Source: Agarilytica sp045430345
Lineage (GTDB): Bacteria > Pseudomonadota > Gammaproteobacteria > Pseudomonadales > Cellvibrionaceae
Assembly: GCA_045430345.1 (NCBI GenBank)
Contig: JAILXT010000002.1
Coordinates: 557,602 to 621,601 of the forward strand
Direction of reading: 5' to 3'
DNA length: 64,000 nt
Positions 27,110-36,993 of the stretch are shown here, piece by piece (positions within the stretch are counted from its first letter, which is position 1; every line of letters begins with the position of its first letter). Below the pieces are notes generated by a model. It was not told the DNA's origin and did not search any database. It worked only from the letters and a program-made list of their open reading frames with translations. A program made the position numbers and the translations under genes.

Positions 27110-28432
27110 CTATGACTTAACTTGTTTTACAAATACTTTTGATTTTCGCTGATAGTTATAAAGCGAGCGGCGCTCGACCGGTAGCATGTCGACGTGTGTT
27201 TCGGTAAAGCCTTGTTCGATGAACCAGTGTGAGGTTTGAGTCGTTAGGGTATAAAGCTGCTTCAATGATAGCCGCGATGCTTGTCGCTCAATATGGGTCA
27301 GTAGCTTGGCTGCTCGGCCGCTCTTACGGTATTCGGGGTGAATAGCCACGCATGCAAGTTCCCCCGCACTGTCTGAATCCATAGGGTAGAGGCCAGCACA
27401 GCCTATGAGCAGGTTGTCTTTTTCCATCACCGTAAAATAGCTGATCTCAGTTTCCAAGCGTTCGCGAGACCGTTTGACGAGGACGCCTTCTTCTTCGAGT
27501 GGGCTGATCAAATTTAGAATGCCGCCCACATCGTCAATACGCGCACGGCGAATGGTTTCGTAGTGATCTCGGTACACCATGGTGCCTGAGCCGTCACGGG
27601 TGAACAGTTCTTTGAGCAGGGCACCGTCTTCTGTGGCGGAAACGACATGAGCGCGTGAAACACCGCCATCGCAGGCCTTATGACAGGCGCGCAATGCAAA
27701 GTAGGTATTGCTTTGTTTGTGGTGTTGACGCTCGACCAAGAACTTCTCACATTTAAGTAAGGTCATCTCTCTGAATACGGTGTCTTCGTCGTTACATATC
27801 TGGCCGTCGTCGTTATAGGCGATAAGTTTATCTGCCCCCAGGTCTAAGGCGACTTGTACCGCGATTTCCGCAAAGGAAACATTGAATACTTCCCCTGTCA
27901 GTGAGTAGCCAACAGGGGAGATCAATACGAGGTCACGATTATCCAAAGCATTTTCAATTGCGTCTGCTTCTACGCTCCTGACTTTGCCGGTGTATTGATA
28001 ATCCATGCCGTCGATAATACCGAGGGGCATCGCGGTTACGAAATTTCCGGAGTGAACGCTAACTTTTGCGCCATGCATAGGAGAGTTGGGCATGCCGGAA
28101 GAAAAGTGCGCTTCGAGCTGAATGCGTGTCGCACCCACCGCTTGAAGTACGCCGGGAATATGGGCCTGCTGCGTGATGCGTAAGCCGTTATGGAATTCTG
28201 ACGCTAGTCCCTGGCTCTTCAGTTGCTGTTCGATTTGTTTGCGAGCGCCGTGTACGACAATGAGTTTTACGCCGAGGCTGTGTAAAAGTACCAAGTCGCT
28301 AATAATGTTGGCGGTCGTCGATTCACTTAAACAATCGCCAGGAAGCATGACCACGAAGGTTTTCCCCCGGTGGCTATGGATATAGGGGGAGGATTGTCGA
28401 AACCAATCTATATATTGTTGCGAGTCAGTCAT
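27110..28432 (-). CDS. argA: Amino-acid N-acetyltransferase (N-acetylglutamate synthase)
   Basis: First step of arginine synthesis: acetyl-CoA plus glutamate. Residues about 20-275 are an amino-acid-kinase-like domain (KTFVVMLPGDCLSESTTANIISDLVLLHSLGVKLIVVHG) used for arginine sensing. The C-terminal part is a GNAT acetyltransferase (CAGLYPMDSDSAGELACVAIHPEYRKSGRAAKLLTHIERQA, ... EQGFTETHVDMLPVERRSLYNYQRKSKVFVK). 440 residues (E. coli 443). Monocistronic with a probable terminator. Confidence 0.96.
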   Translation of the reverse strand: MTDSQQYIDWFRQSSPYIHSHRGKTFVVMLPGDCLSESTTANIISDLVLLHSLGVKLIVVHGARKQIEQQLKSQGLASEFHNGLRITQQAHIPGVLQAVGATRIQLEAHFSSGMPNSPMHGAKVSVHSGNFVTAMPLGIIDGMDYQYTGKVRSVEADAIENALDNRDLVLISPVGYSLTGEVFNVSFAEIAVQVALDLGADKLIAYNDDGQICNDEDTVFREMTLLKCEKFLVERQHHKQSNTYFALRACHKACDGGVSRAHVVSATEDGALLKELFTRDGSGTMVYRDHYETIRRARIDDVGGILNLISPLEEEGVLVKRSRERLETEISYFTVMEKDNLLIGCAGLYPMDSDSAGELACVAIHPEYRKSGRAAKLLTHIERQASRLSLKQLYTLTTQTSHWFIEQGFTETHVDMLPVERRSLYNYQRKSKVFVKQVKS

Positions 28433-28503
28433 AAGTTTCTTGCGCGTTTACTTTAAGGTGCCTTTAAGCAGAATAGCAGTCAAATACGACGCCAATCAAA
28501 AAC

Positions 28504-29103
28504 TTAGCGAGCGTGAGTGTCCGCAAGAAGTTGAATATAACGCCTTAGGTGCTTGAACTGTACTTCGAGTTCGTGTGAATGATCAATCTTTTCGACGACA
28601 AAGCCGCCTTCTAATTGGCAGAACATCATGCGAGCCAGTTCGATCGCGGTTTGTTCGGGGCAGTTGAGCGCTTTGATGAAATAGGGCGCGAAAAAAGTTT
28701 GCCAGCCTTCGATATTACTCTGGCAGATGTCCCGTAAGTGCGGCATTTCATCAAGGAGCTGATATGAAAAGGCGGCCATCAGGCAACCTGAATCGCTAGA
28801 CGTGGCTCTATAAAGCGGTGCAAGTGAATCGATAAAGCTCAGAACTGCGTCGAGCGGGGAGTCGAAAGTTTGGAATTTCTCCTGCATGAGCTCGGTGATT
28901 TTGTCGCTTCGGTATTGGAAAAACCGCTTTAACAAGGTTTCTGCTAGTACCTCTTTCGACTTAAAGTGGTAAAAAAATGTGCCCTTGCTTACCCCGGATC
29001 GCTCGATAATGCTATCCACAGAGACACCGTGGTAGCCCTCATTCAGCATTAAGGTCTGTGCGCTATCGAGAATCTTTTCGGGGGTCTTCGCTGCAGTATT
29101 CAT
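28504..29103 (-). CDS. TetR/AcrR family repressor
   Basis: 199 residues. N-terminal helix-turn-helix: LMLNEGYHGVSVDSIIERSGVSKGTFFYHFKSKEVL. The C-terminal ligand domain has a TetR_C form (SDSGCLMAAFSYQLLDEMPHLRDICQ). Divergent from the GST-like gene, with a perfect palindrome between them, so it most likely represses that gene and perhaps itself. The inducer is unknown. Confidence 0.9.
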   Translation of the reverse strand: MNTAAKTPEKILDSAQTLMLNEGYHGVSVDSIIERSGVSKGTFFYHFKSKEVLAETLLKRFFQYRSDKITELMQEKFQTFDSPLDAVLSFIDSLAPLYRATSSDSGCLMAAFSYQLLDEMPHLRDICQSNIEGWQTFFAPYFIKALNCPEQTAIELARMMFCQLEGGFVVEKIDHSHELEVQFKHLRRYIQLLADTHAR

Positions 29104-29149
29104 GGATCATATTCTACCGTATTCACAATCACCACATATCAAATAATAA

Positions 29150-29178
29150 TTGACTGACTGGTCAGTCTAAAATATAGT
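29150..29178 (+). promoter_or_regulatory. GST-gene promoter with embedded TetR-type operator
   Basis: TTGACT (29150-29155), a 17-base spacer, TATAGT (29173-29178). The palindrome GACTGACTGGTCAGTC (29152-29167; 7-base arms, 2-base centre) overlaps the -35 box and fills most of the spacer, so a bound repressor would block polymerase directly. Confidence 0.75.
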
Positions 29179-29285
29179 GTTTCCGCCGGCATAGCTCAAT
29201 TTATTCTTTTATCTTTTTTGTGTGTTTAGGGACGTCGCCTTGAGGGCATCGACTTTAAGCACCTTTCACTAAGAAGGCTCTTCAT

Positions 29286-29963
29286 ATGGACCTGTACTAT
29301 TTCCCGGTTTCCCCTTATTCGCACAAAGTGCGGATGGCATTAGATTTCAAAAATATCGGCGCGCAAATCCAGCGCGTTATGCCCTTTGACCCTGAGCAGA
29401 GGGCGGCATACCGAGATATTTACCCTTTAGGTAAATTGCCCCTACTTAAACATGATGATCTGCTTGTTTCGGAGTCGAGCATAATCATTGAATACCTGGA
29501 CGATATTGGCGGCGAGGATAAGCGCCTGATTCCTGTATTGCCTGGAGATGCACGGGATGTTCGGTTTAAAGATCGGTTAGCCGATAACTACCTAAGCGCA
29601 GCCGCCATTGCGATATTTTTTCAAAGTATGCGGCCGGAGTCTAAGCGAGACGTCAATCGAATGGACAGGAGCCGGCATGAGATTATCTCGGCGTATAAAA
29701 TGGTTGAAGAGATGTTGGCCCACGGCGCCAAGGGCGGTAATACACTAATGTTTTTCCATGGCGAGCACACCACCATGGCTGACTTTAGTCTGTTAGCGGG
29801 GTTGAGGTTAAGTCAGACGGTTATAGGTTTGCAGGATTTTCCTTTGCTTAGCGCATACTACTCTCAGCATTCGGCGGAGCCTTTATTTAAGGCTTTGGCG
29901 GCAGAGGCAGATAGTGCAATGGAGGAATTCGTTGCTGCGCTTTCAAATGCGATGGCGGCGTAA
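29286..29963 (+). CDS. Glutathione S-transferase family protein
   Basis: 225 residues. The N-terminal thioredoxin-like domain has MDLYYFPVSPYSHKVRMALDFKNI, the cis-proline region GKLPLLKHDDLLVSESSIIIEYLDD (Glu-Ser pair for glutathione binding), and an all-helical C-terminal domain (HTTMADFSLLAGLRL). Probably conjugates or reduces electrophiles; the substrate is unknown. Controlled from the operator-bearing promoter listed above. Confidence 0.88.
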   Translation: MDLYYFPVSPYSHKVRMALDFKNIGAQIQRVMPFDPEQRAAYRDIYPLGKLPLLKHDDLLVSESSIIIEYLDDIGGEDKRLIPVLPGDARDVRFKDRLADNYLSAAAIAIFFQSMRPESKRDVNRMDRSRHEIISAYKMVEEMLAHGAKGGNTLMFFHGEHTTMADFSLLAGLRLSQTVIGLQDFPLLSAYYSQHSAEPLFKALAAEADSAMEEFVAALSNAMAA

Positions 29964-30005
29964 GTCAGGCGTATTAATTTAAGTGTGACGAATACATTCC
30001 TTGTT

Positions 30006-30800
30006 TTATCCCGAGAGGAACAATGTGCCGCGCATAATGGTTTTTGCCGCACCTGCTAGCAGTACGCGTGTTCCGTCGTAGGACACGTGTACTTCACCGC
30101 CACGTTTTGAGACCTGTTTTGCGAAGAACTCAGATTTACTTAGCGTTTCCGCGTAGTAGGGGCCTAGCTCGGTGAAGGCTGAGCCGGTAACTGGGTCTTC
30201 GTTGATGCCGACGCCTGGGGCGAAAAAGCGGCACACGAAATCGTAGCGGTAGCCATTGCCGGGTGCCGTTACGACGACGCCACGATAGGGCAATGCGGCG
30301 ATACGATTAAAATCAGGGGCAATAATGTCAATTTCTGTGGCATCGCTATATACAACGATTAAATCATCGTCCGCGAGCGCGCTCACTGGGTTTCCGCCGA
30401 CAGCAGCCTGAATCTCGGGCGTAAGATCCACGGGTGAGGGCGGGTTAGCGGGAAAATCCATGGAGATAAGCTCTTCAGGCGTAAGGCTAACGGTTAAAAT
30501 GCCGCTTAGCGAGCTCAAACGAATGGGGGTTTTCGGTAGATCTAGGTGGTTATACAAGACGTGAGCAGCGGCTAGGGTGGCGTGTCCACAGAGCTTTACT
30601 TCCTTATTGGGGGTAAACCAGCGAATACGATAGCCGTCATCTTTTTTGACCAAAAATGTGGTCTCAGACAAATTCATCTCTGCTGCAATGGCTTGCATGA
30701 TGACATCCGGAAGCCATTCGTTTAGTACGCATACCGCTGCCGGGTTCCCTTCGAATATCGCTTGCGCAAACGCATCGACTTGATATATTTCCAGCTCCAC
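30006..30800 (-). CDS. PhzF family isomerase/epimerase
   Basis: 264 residues with the two-fold PhzF/DapF-like fold: MELEIYQVDAFAQAIFEGNPAAVCVL, the active-site glutamate in AAEMNLSETTFLV, RWFTPNKEVKLCGHATLAAAHVL, and the second half FVCRFFAPGVGINEDPVTGSAFTELGPYYAE. The family includes phenazine-pathway PhzF and many uncharacterised isomerases. No phenazine genes are nearby, so a role in phenazine synthesis is not supported. Convergent with the GST-like gene. Confidence 0.9.
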   Translation of the reverse strand: MELEIYQVDAFAQAIFEGNPAAVCVLNEWLPDVIMQAIAAEMNLSETTFLVKKDDGYRIRWFTPNKEVKLCGHATLAAAHVLYNHLDLPKTPIRLSSLSGILTVSLTPEELISMDFPANPPSPVDLTPEIQAAVGGNPVSALADDDLIVVYSDATEIDIIAPDFNRIAALPYRGVVVTAPGNGYRYDFVCRFFAPGVGINEDPVTGSAFTELGPYYAETLSKSEFFAKQVSKRGGEVHVSYDGTRVLLAGAAKTIMRGTLFLSG

Positions 30801-31040
30801 AAACGCTTCCTCTCGATTTTTAAAGCGGGTGTATTGTGCATGAAATCCTCATAATTTTGTAAAAAAATGTAGCGGAATAATGACGATTTTACATAATTGT
30901 AATGAGAGAGCTTGGTCGTCCATAATATGTTCCGATGGCCCGTGGATCAGGCCTTTTGATAATGTGTTACAGTTGTAAGCATGTGTCAGAGAGAATGTAT
31001 TTCTGCATCGGCCAAGTAAATAACGAGAGGGTGATCCGTC

Positions 31041-32849
31041 GTGAATCAAACGGCAACAAGTTCAACAGGTGCGAAAGCTTTTGTCGCAGAAACCACCCTT
31101 GATCTTCGTAAAGTACTCACAGAACTTGCTGACGAAGGCGTTATTGAGCGTCGTGACGCAAATTTTCTGATGGGTGAGCCGCGTTCCCGCGATCAAGCGG
31201 CGATGCATGTACTGACCTATATTGCCTCACAAAATCTCGACAATAAAAAAGCGCCAGGCAAACATGTTGACGACCTCTTCCTGACGCAATGGATTTCAGA
31301 TAAAAGCGGGTTGCCGATCTATCATATCGATCCGATGAAGGTTCCCGTAGCAAAAACCTGCGGCCTGATGTCTTACGCTTTTGCCAAACGTCACGGCGTT
31401 TTATGTGTGGATTGGAATACAGAAGAAGTGACCGTCGCGGTTACAGAACCCTTTATGACCCAATGGCAGGAGCAAATTGCGCAAACGCTTCAGCAAAGCA
31501 TTAAGCGTGTTATTGCATCGCCAGGGGATATCGAGCGTTACCGAGTAGAATTCTATTCGCTATCGAGCTCTGTTTCCGGCGCGGAAGATGACGATTCGCA
31601 AAAGCGTAGCGGCGCCACAAATTTTGAACAACTGCTTGAGCTTGGTTCCCTTAAAGATCCAGAAGCCAACGATCAGCATATTGTTAACATTGTGGATTGG
31701 TTGCTTAATTATGCCTTTGATCAGCGGGCGAGTGATATTCATATCGAGCCTCGCCGAGAAAAAGCCCGCCTGCGTTTCCGTATAGACGGCGTCTTACATA
31801 ATATTTACGAATTCCCTGCAATGGTGGCCACGGCCATTACCAGTCGTCTAAAAATTCTCGGTCGCATGAATGTGGCAGAAAAACGTAAACCACAAGATGG
31901 TCGAATTAAAACGGTTCGGCCAGATGGCTCCGAGGCTGAGCTTCGCTTATCGACATTGCCTACCGCGTTCGGTGAAAAAATGGTCATGCGTATATTTGAT
32001 CCCGAAGTTTTATTGCGCTCATTTGAAGAGCTGGGATTAACCGGGGATGACCTTAAACGTTGGGGGGATATGTCCAACCATCCGCACGGAATTTTGCTGG
32101 TCACCGGGCCGACCGGTTCAGGTAAAACCACTACTTTATATTCAACCTTGCGCGGTCTTGCAACCGACGAAGTAAACGTATCGACGATTGAAGACCCGAT
32201 TGAAATGGTTGAAGAAAGCTTTAACCAAACTCAAGTACAACACAATATCGATTTGGATTTTGCAGCGGGCATTCGCACGCTGTTACGACAAGATCCCGAC
32301 ATTATTATGGTGGGTGAGATTCGTGATGCTGAAACCGCGAGAATGGCAACGCAAGCAGCACTTACAGGCCATCTTGTGATTTCAACCTTACATACCAATG
32401 ATGCGCCGACGGCGGTGTCGCGAATTCTGGATTTAGGTATTCCCAGTTATTTAATTAAATCCACTTTACTCGGCGTAATGGCGCAGCGCCTCGTGCGCTC
32501 GTTTTGCCCACATTGCAAAAAAGAAACAGAAGTGAGCAACGCCGATTGGGATAACTTGGTGAAGCCCTGGAAAGTGGGGAAACCTAAAAAAATCTATGAG
32601 CCGGGTGGGTGTTTGGAATGCCGAAACACTGGGTATATGGGGCGTCAGGGTATTTATGAAATTTTGGTGCTCAGTGATGCCATGAAGGAAATGGTTGACG
32701 ATAAATGTGATCTTATTAAGTTAAGACAGCTGGCCATGCGTGAAGGCATGCGGACATTGCGGCTTTCCGGCGCGCAAAAAGTGGCAGCCGGTATTACCAG
32801 CCTTGAAGAAGTGCTACGTGTTGCACCGCCTCCGGAAGGTTTCTCTTAG
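31041..32849 (+). CDS. GspE/PilB family secretion ATPase, standing alone
   Basis: 602 residues. Residues about 30-180 are an N-terminal GspE-II-like domain; the C-terminal ATPase has the Walker A motif GPTGSGKTTTLYSTL (about 356-370), Asp box STIEDPIEM, Walker B LLRQDPDIIMVGEIRD, the His box LTGHLVISTLHTNDA and the zinc-binding four-cysteine motif CPHC...CLEC. All catalytic motifs are intact. No secretin, pseudopilin or pilus genes are nearby, so it could power a type II system, type IV pili or another filament encoded elsewhere. The start is GTG 31041, preceded by GAGGGTG. Confidence 0.88.
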   Translation: MNQTATSSTGAKAFVAETTLDLRKVLTELADEGVIERRDANFLMGEPRSRDQAAMHVLTYIASQNLDNKKAPGKHVDDLFLTQWISDKSGLPIYHIDPMKVPVAKTCGLMSYAFAKRHGVLCVDWNTEEVTVAVTEPFMTQWQEQIAQTLQQSIKRVIASPGDIERYRVEFYSLSSSVSGAEDDDSQKRSGATNFEQLLELGSLKDPEANDQHIVNIVDWLLNYAFDQRASDIHIEPRREKARLRFRIDGVLHNIYEFPAMVATAITSRLKILGRMNVAEKRKPQDGRIKTVRPDGSEAELRLSTLPTAFGEKMVMRIFDPEVLLRSFEELGLTGDDLKRWGDMSNHPHGILLVTGPTGSGKTTTLYSTLRGLATDEVNVSTIEDPIEMVEESFNQTQVQHNIDLDFAAGIRTLLRQDPDIIMVGEIRDAETARMATQAALTGHLVISTLHTNDAPTAVSRILDLGIPSYLIKSTLLGVMAQRLVRSFCPHCKKETEVSNADWDNLVKPWKVGKPKKIYEPGGCLECRNTGYMGRQGIYEILVLSDAMKEMVDDKCDLIKLRQLAMREGMRTLRLSGAQKVAAGITSLEEVLRVAPPPEGFS

Positions 32850-32930
32850 ATTCGGCTTACCGCTTGATGTAAGCAAGTATCGTAAACGCGTTTTACACAA
32901 AAATGGAAAGTAAATCGGAGTGAAATAATA

Positions 32931-33494
32931 ATGAAAAAAATTCTCGCATTTTCAGGCAGCGCACGCGCATCATCATTTAATCAACGCTTGGTCGCTATTG
33001 CCGCTGCGGGGGCTGAAAAGGCGGCCGCAGAAGTGACCTTGATCTCACTTGCTGATTACCCCATGCCGCTATTTGATGAAGACCTTGAAGCCGATCAGGG
33101 TATGCCAGAAGCCGCAAAAAAATTTAAAACACTGTTAACCGAGGCCGATGGGTTTTTAATTGCATCACCAGAATATAACAGCGCTTTTTCACCTTTGTTA
33201 AAAAATGCGATTGATTGGGCCTCGCGGCCTATTCAAGGCGAGCCACCAATGGCCACCTATAAAAATAAGGTGGCTGCGATTATGGCTGCTTCGCCAGGTG
33301 GTTTGGGCGGTATGCGAGGCCTTGTGTTTTTACGTATGTTGCTCAATAACTTAGGCGTATTAGTGATCCCAGAGCAGCAGACTCTGCCCGCTGCATACAG
33401 TGCTTTTAATGATGATGGCTCTTTGAAAGATGACACAAAACAATCGTCTATTGAATTGCTAGGCTCTCGTTTGGTTGAAGTATGTGGGGTCTAA
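32931..33494 (+). CDS. NADPH-dependent FMN reductase family flavoprotein
   Basis: 187 residues with the flavodoxin-like phosphate loop FSGSARASSFNQRL and the family motif IASPEYNSAFSPLLKNAIDWASRP. Reduces FMN or quinones with NADPH, probably in the cytoplasm. The partner that uses the electrons is not apparent; it follows the ATPase gene by about 80 bases. Confidence 0.9.
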   Translation: MKKILAFSGSARASSFNQRLVAIAAAGAEKAAAEVTLISLADYPMPLFDEDLEADQGMPEAAKKFKTLLTEADGFLIASPEYNSAFSPLLKNAIDWASRPIQGEPPMATYKNKVAAIMAASPGGLGGMRGLVFLRMLLNNLGVLVIPEQQTLPAAYSAFNDDGSLKDDTKQSSIELLGSRLVEVCGV

Positions 33495-33759
33495 GCAAGC
33501 GGTGCAGCTGATGCTTATTTTCTTGCGTGTATCAGGTTAGGGTTTCCCTAAAACGAATATAAACATATCTTTGGAGTTTCGGTGTTTATGGAAGAGCTCT
33601 CCAGGACTATTCTTAGATTCTGGTTCTGTACGTCCCACTTACCCGCTCTTCCTTTCTTCATAGGTTGCCGTCGTCGTCCGGATTGTCTAAATCGTATTGT
33701 TTTTGTGTTTAGTTTATTGAAATATGTCTGTTGTGGGGTAGGTTGATCGAGTAGAGGTT

Positions 33760-36345
33760 ATGTTGAAACGTAACGGGTTTTTTCTGAAAATCATAATATT
33801 TTGTTTCCATGTTTTTATTTTTAGTCAAGGAGTGGCTTCTGAAGATAAAGGTGATGTTGTCGGCCAGAAGGTCAAGTCTGTTCTATCAAATAAAGTTATG
33901 TCGTTTAATGTGCCCGCTCAACTATTGAAGGATGGTGTGGTTGAATTTGGTCTTCAATCCAATGTGAACATTATAATATCGAATCCGAATTTTTTAGAGT
34001 TGAGGTCAAATCGAGTTGAGGGGAGGTATCGTCTAAGGAGGGCTTTGGAAATACTTCTTTACGGGACCGGGTTGGAGGGTTCGTTTGAGGATGATTTTAA
34101 TGCGGTTGTTATTGAACGTTTGAATCAAAAAAAAGGAGAGCAAACGGTTCCTTTTTCGACGGACTTAAATGAATCCGTAGTGGAAGACGTATTCGTGGTT
34201 TCTTCAAGGCACTGGGAAGAGTCATTTATGGATGTACCTCTATCTATTTCTGTTGTTGGCGCAGAGGAGATTGAGCAGGCGGGCGTTCAAAACATTGTCC
34301 AACTTAGTCCATCGTTAGTGAATGTTTCATTGAGTGTAACGAGGGGGTCAAATACCACGCTTACCGCGCTGATTAGAGGGGTAGGTCAAATGGACCCCCT
34401 CGCTGGGTTCGAGCAAGGTGTGGGTGTCTATATCGATGACGTGTACTTAAGCCGGCCACAAGGTGCTGTTTTAGATTTCTATGATATTGAGCGTATCGAG
34501 GTATTGAGAGGTCCTCAAGGAACGCTGTACGGTCGAAACACTATTGGTGGTGCAATTAAATATGTTACTAAGCCCCTTTCAAATAGGCCGTATTTAAAAA
34601 TGAAAGCATTTTCTGGGGAGTACCGTCGGCGGGACTTAATTGCTAGTGGAGGGACATCAAGCATAGACGAAAGATTGCGGGTGGGAGCAAGCGTAGGTGT
34701 TTTTAGGCGAGACGGGTTCGGAACGAATTATACGACCGGCGAAGATAATTATGATAAAAATATTAAAGTGGGCAGGGTTAGCGCTGAGTACACTCCTATA
34801 GATAATGTGTTTATTCGTATTTCTGGTGATGCGACGAGAGATGATTCTAATGCAAGGTCTGGCGTAAGCATTTACAACGGGGAGGCATTAGGTAGCGTAT
34901 ATGATTCAGGCGCAGGATCGTCTCGGTCAGGTCATCCAGCCAGTAGTAGTGAGTTTTTTTCTGATAGTTCTTCGCTATCGTTACATTGGCAGTTTAGTCC
35001 GAGTTTAAAATTTGAAACCGTGACGGCATTTAGGCGTGATGAAAGCCATACTTCAATCGATTTTGATGCTGTAGCCTCTGCACGGTTAGATTCGGTCATT
35101 TTGTATGAAAATGAGCAGTTTACGCAGGAGATGAAGGTGAAGCATGAAGGGGGTAGTTTTAATGTCGTTTTGGGCGCGTTCTATTTAAACGCTCGATACA
35201 AAAATGCCCTTGATGTTGAAGTCGATGAAGTTTTAGGGGTTTTTGACGGGCAAGTTTATGGCGCAGGTTTTTTTACCTTTGGAGATCAAAATGCTATAAG
35301 TCGATCAGTTTTTTTTAATGTGATTTACGATGTTTATGATTCGTTTGAGATCTCATTGGGGGCTAGATATACACATGAGAAAGATGATGCTGTTATCGTT
35401 CACGAAACGTATGCGGTACCGATTGATCAAGTGTTTATTTCCCCTTTCTTTGGTGGGGAGGATGTGATTTTACTTAGTGATATTGTCTATGATCAAAGCG
35501 GTAAAGAAGTTGCTCCTCGCTTTCATGGAAGTCGAATTGATCGAGAGCTATCACCAAGGGTGAGTGTAAGTTGGTTTCCCGAAGGGGACACGGTATTTTT
35601 TTATTCTGTCAGTTCAGGGTTTAAAGGTGGAGGTTTTGATCCTAGAGGGGATTATACTCTGGAGTCTCACCGAGAAGGGTTTTTGCCCGAGCGGTTAGTT
35701 TCATATGAGCTGGGAGTGAAGTCTAGTATTTTAAGTGATTTTTTTTCATTTAGTTTGGTGGGGTTTATTAACGATTACCGAAATCTGCAGGTGGCTGAAT
35801 CTATTTTAGTAGATAGGGATCAGGATGGTGAGGTGGATGGTGCTGTTGGGAAAATTTCAAATGCGGCTAACGTGGAAATGCGTGGGTTTGAATTAGAGGC
35901 TGCTGTGGAAATATCTGATAATCTCGTCCTAAATATGGCTTGCGGGTATATTCGTCATGAGTATCATACTTCTTTCGATAGTGAGGTGGCAGGCGATTTA
36001 AGGAATCTTCCAAATACGCCAGAAAAGTCGTTTTCGTTTTCTTTTAGTTTGACGAAGGATGTGTTTGCGGGAGATTTGTCTTTGGTTGGCGATGTTAGCT
36101 ATCGTGGAGGCGCGAGTATATATGAGTATTCGCTTAACGAATTATCTAATGGTGGTTACAGTTTGTTTAATAGTAGTGTGGTATGGGCTACTAAAACGGG
36201 GAGTTGGCAGTTGGGGTTGTACGGGCGTAATTTAACGAATAAGCGATATAGGGTTGCGGGTTATAGTTTGCGGGATCTCAATGCTGAGTCAGTCTACTAT
36301 GGAGATCCCCGTACTTTATCGATAAGCGTTTCTAGGAGTTTTTAG
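33760..36345 (+). CDS. TonB-dependent outer-membrane receptor with N-terminal STN domain
   Basis: 861 residues. A signal peptide (ending about GVAS, residue 27) is followed by a secretin/TonB N-terminal (STN) signalling domain (about 45-125), then the plug (VPLSISVVGAEEIEQAGVQNIVQLSP; VGVYIDDVYLSRPQGAVLDFYDIERIEVLRGPQGTLYGRNTIGGAIKYVTK) and the 22-strand barrel ending in ...TLSISVSRSF with the terminal phenylalanine. STN receptors usually signal to a FecI/FecR pair, absent here. The gene is visibly richer in A/T and in AGG/AGA codons than its neighbours, suggesting acquisition. Ligand unknown; the barrel resembles generic siderophore/oligomer receptors. Confidence 0.88.
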   Translation: MLKRNGFFLKIIIFCFHVFIFSQGVASEDKGDVVGQKVKSVLSNKVMSFNVPAQLLKDGVVEFGLQSNVNIIISNPNFLELRSNRVEGRYRLRRALEILLYGTGLEGSFEDDFNAVVIERLNQKKGEQTVPFSTDLNESVVEDVFVVSSRHWEESFMDVPLSISVVGAEEIEQAGVQNIVQLSPSLVNVSLSVTRGSNTTLTALIRGVGQMDPLAGFEQGVGVYIDDVYLSRPQGAVLDFYDIERIEVLRGPQGTLYGRNTIGGAIKYVTKPLSNRPYLKMKAFSGEYRRRDLIASGGTSSIDERLRVGASVGVFRRDGFGTNYTTGEDNYDKNIKVGRVSAEYTPIDNVFIRISGDATRDDSNARSGVSIYNGEALGSVYDSGAGSSRSGHPASSSEFFSDSSSLSLHWQFSPSLKFETVTAFRRDESHTSIDFDAVASARLDSVILYENEQFTQEMKVKHEGGSFNVVLGAFYLNARYKNALDVEVDEVLGVFDGQVYGAGFFTFGDQNAISRSVFFNVIYDVYDSFEISLGARYTHEKDDAVIVHETYAVPIDQVFISPFFGGEDVILLSDIVYDQSGKEVAPRFHGSRIDRELSPRVSVSWFPEGDTVFFYSVSSGFKGGGFDPRGDYTLESHREGFLPERLVSYELGVKSSILSDFFSFSLVGFINDYRNLQVAESILVDRDQDGEVDGAVGKISNAANVEMRGFELEAAVEISDNLVLNMACGYIRHEYHTSFDSEVAGDLRNLPNTPEKSFSFSFSLTKDVFAGDLSLVGDVSYRGGASIYEYSLNELSNGGYSLFNSSVVWATKTGSWQLGLYGRNLTNKRYRVAGYSLRDLNAESVYYGDPRTLSISVSRSF

Positions 36346-36358
36346 ACCGCTTTTTTTC

Positions 36359-36982
36359 TTATGAATTTCGTCTTTTTGTTGTATGAAATTTGGGTTTAGC
36401 GATAACCACAAATCTAAGTGTCCCTCTGTTTAAAGTTTGATTAAAGGGGAAGCACGTAATTAAATGCACGGCATCCTCATCTGGCGTGTAGTGCCAATCT
36501 CCTTGCTCGCTATCGACGATGTGGGTGCTATCAAGTTGGTAGTAACGTGTTTTGCCGTTATTGCCTTGCAGTAAGAAAATATCCCCTACCTTTAAATCTT
36601 TCAGGAAGCTAAAGTGCGTATCTCTATGACCGCCTATGATTTTGGTGCCTAGCTCTGAAGGTTTTGCCGTCCCGTCCAATAGCCCTGGGCCAAATGCCAG
36701 GCTCGCTCCTTGTCCTCCCGCGAGTATGTAGCGTGTTTTGCCTAAGCGAGGGAAAAATATTTTACCCACAGGCCATGTGTCCGCCCAAGGCCAGGGTTTA
36801 TGAGGTTGTTGATCGGTAATAGTTTGTTGCCATGCGTATGCGATGAGCCCTTTCGCAAGAAATGCTTTCGCGTATATTTTTATGCTGTTCCCCCATGACA
36901 ATAAAATTACCAAGCATAGTGCCGTGCTTATAAACGTTTGTTGGTACTTTTTTAGATTATTTTGTAGGTTATTTTGTAACAT
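36359..36982 (-). CDS. Class GN sortase
   Basis: A Gram-negative sortase: one N-terminal membrane helix, then the transpeptidase domain with the catalytic His in IIGGHRDTHFSFLKDL, Cys in VHLITCFPFNQ and Arg in TLRFVVIAK. In class GN it attaches a single dedicated target. I prefer ATG 36982 (GAGGAAG upstream, 207 residues); a TTG at 36997 overlapping the previous stop would add five residues. It directly follows its likely target gene in one operon. Confidence 0.9.
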   Translation of the reverse strand: MLQNNLQNNLKKYQQTFISTALCLVILLSWGNSIKIYAKAFLAKGLIAYAWQQTITDQQPHKPWPWADTWPVGKIFFPRLGKTRYILAGGQGASLAFGPGLLDGTAKPSELGTKIIGGHRDTHFSFLKDLKVGDIFLLQGNNGKTRYYQLDSTHIVDSEQGDWHYTPDEDAVHLITCFPFNQTLNRGTLRFVVIAKPKFHTTKRRNS

Positions 36983-36993
36983 TACAGGCTTCC

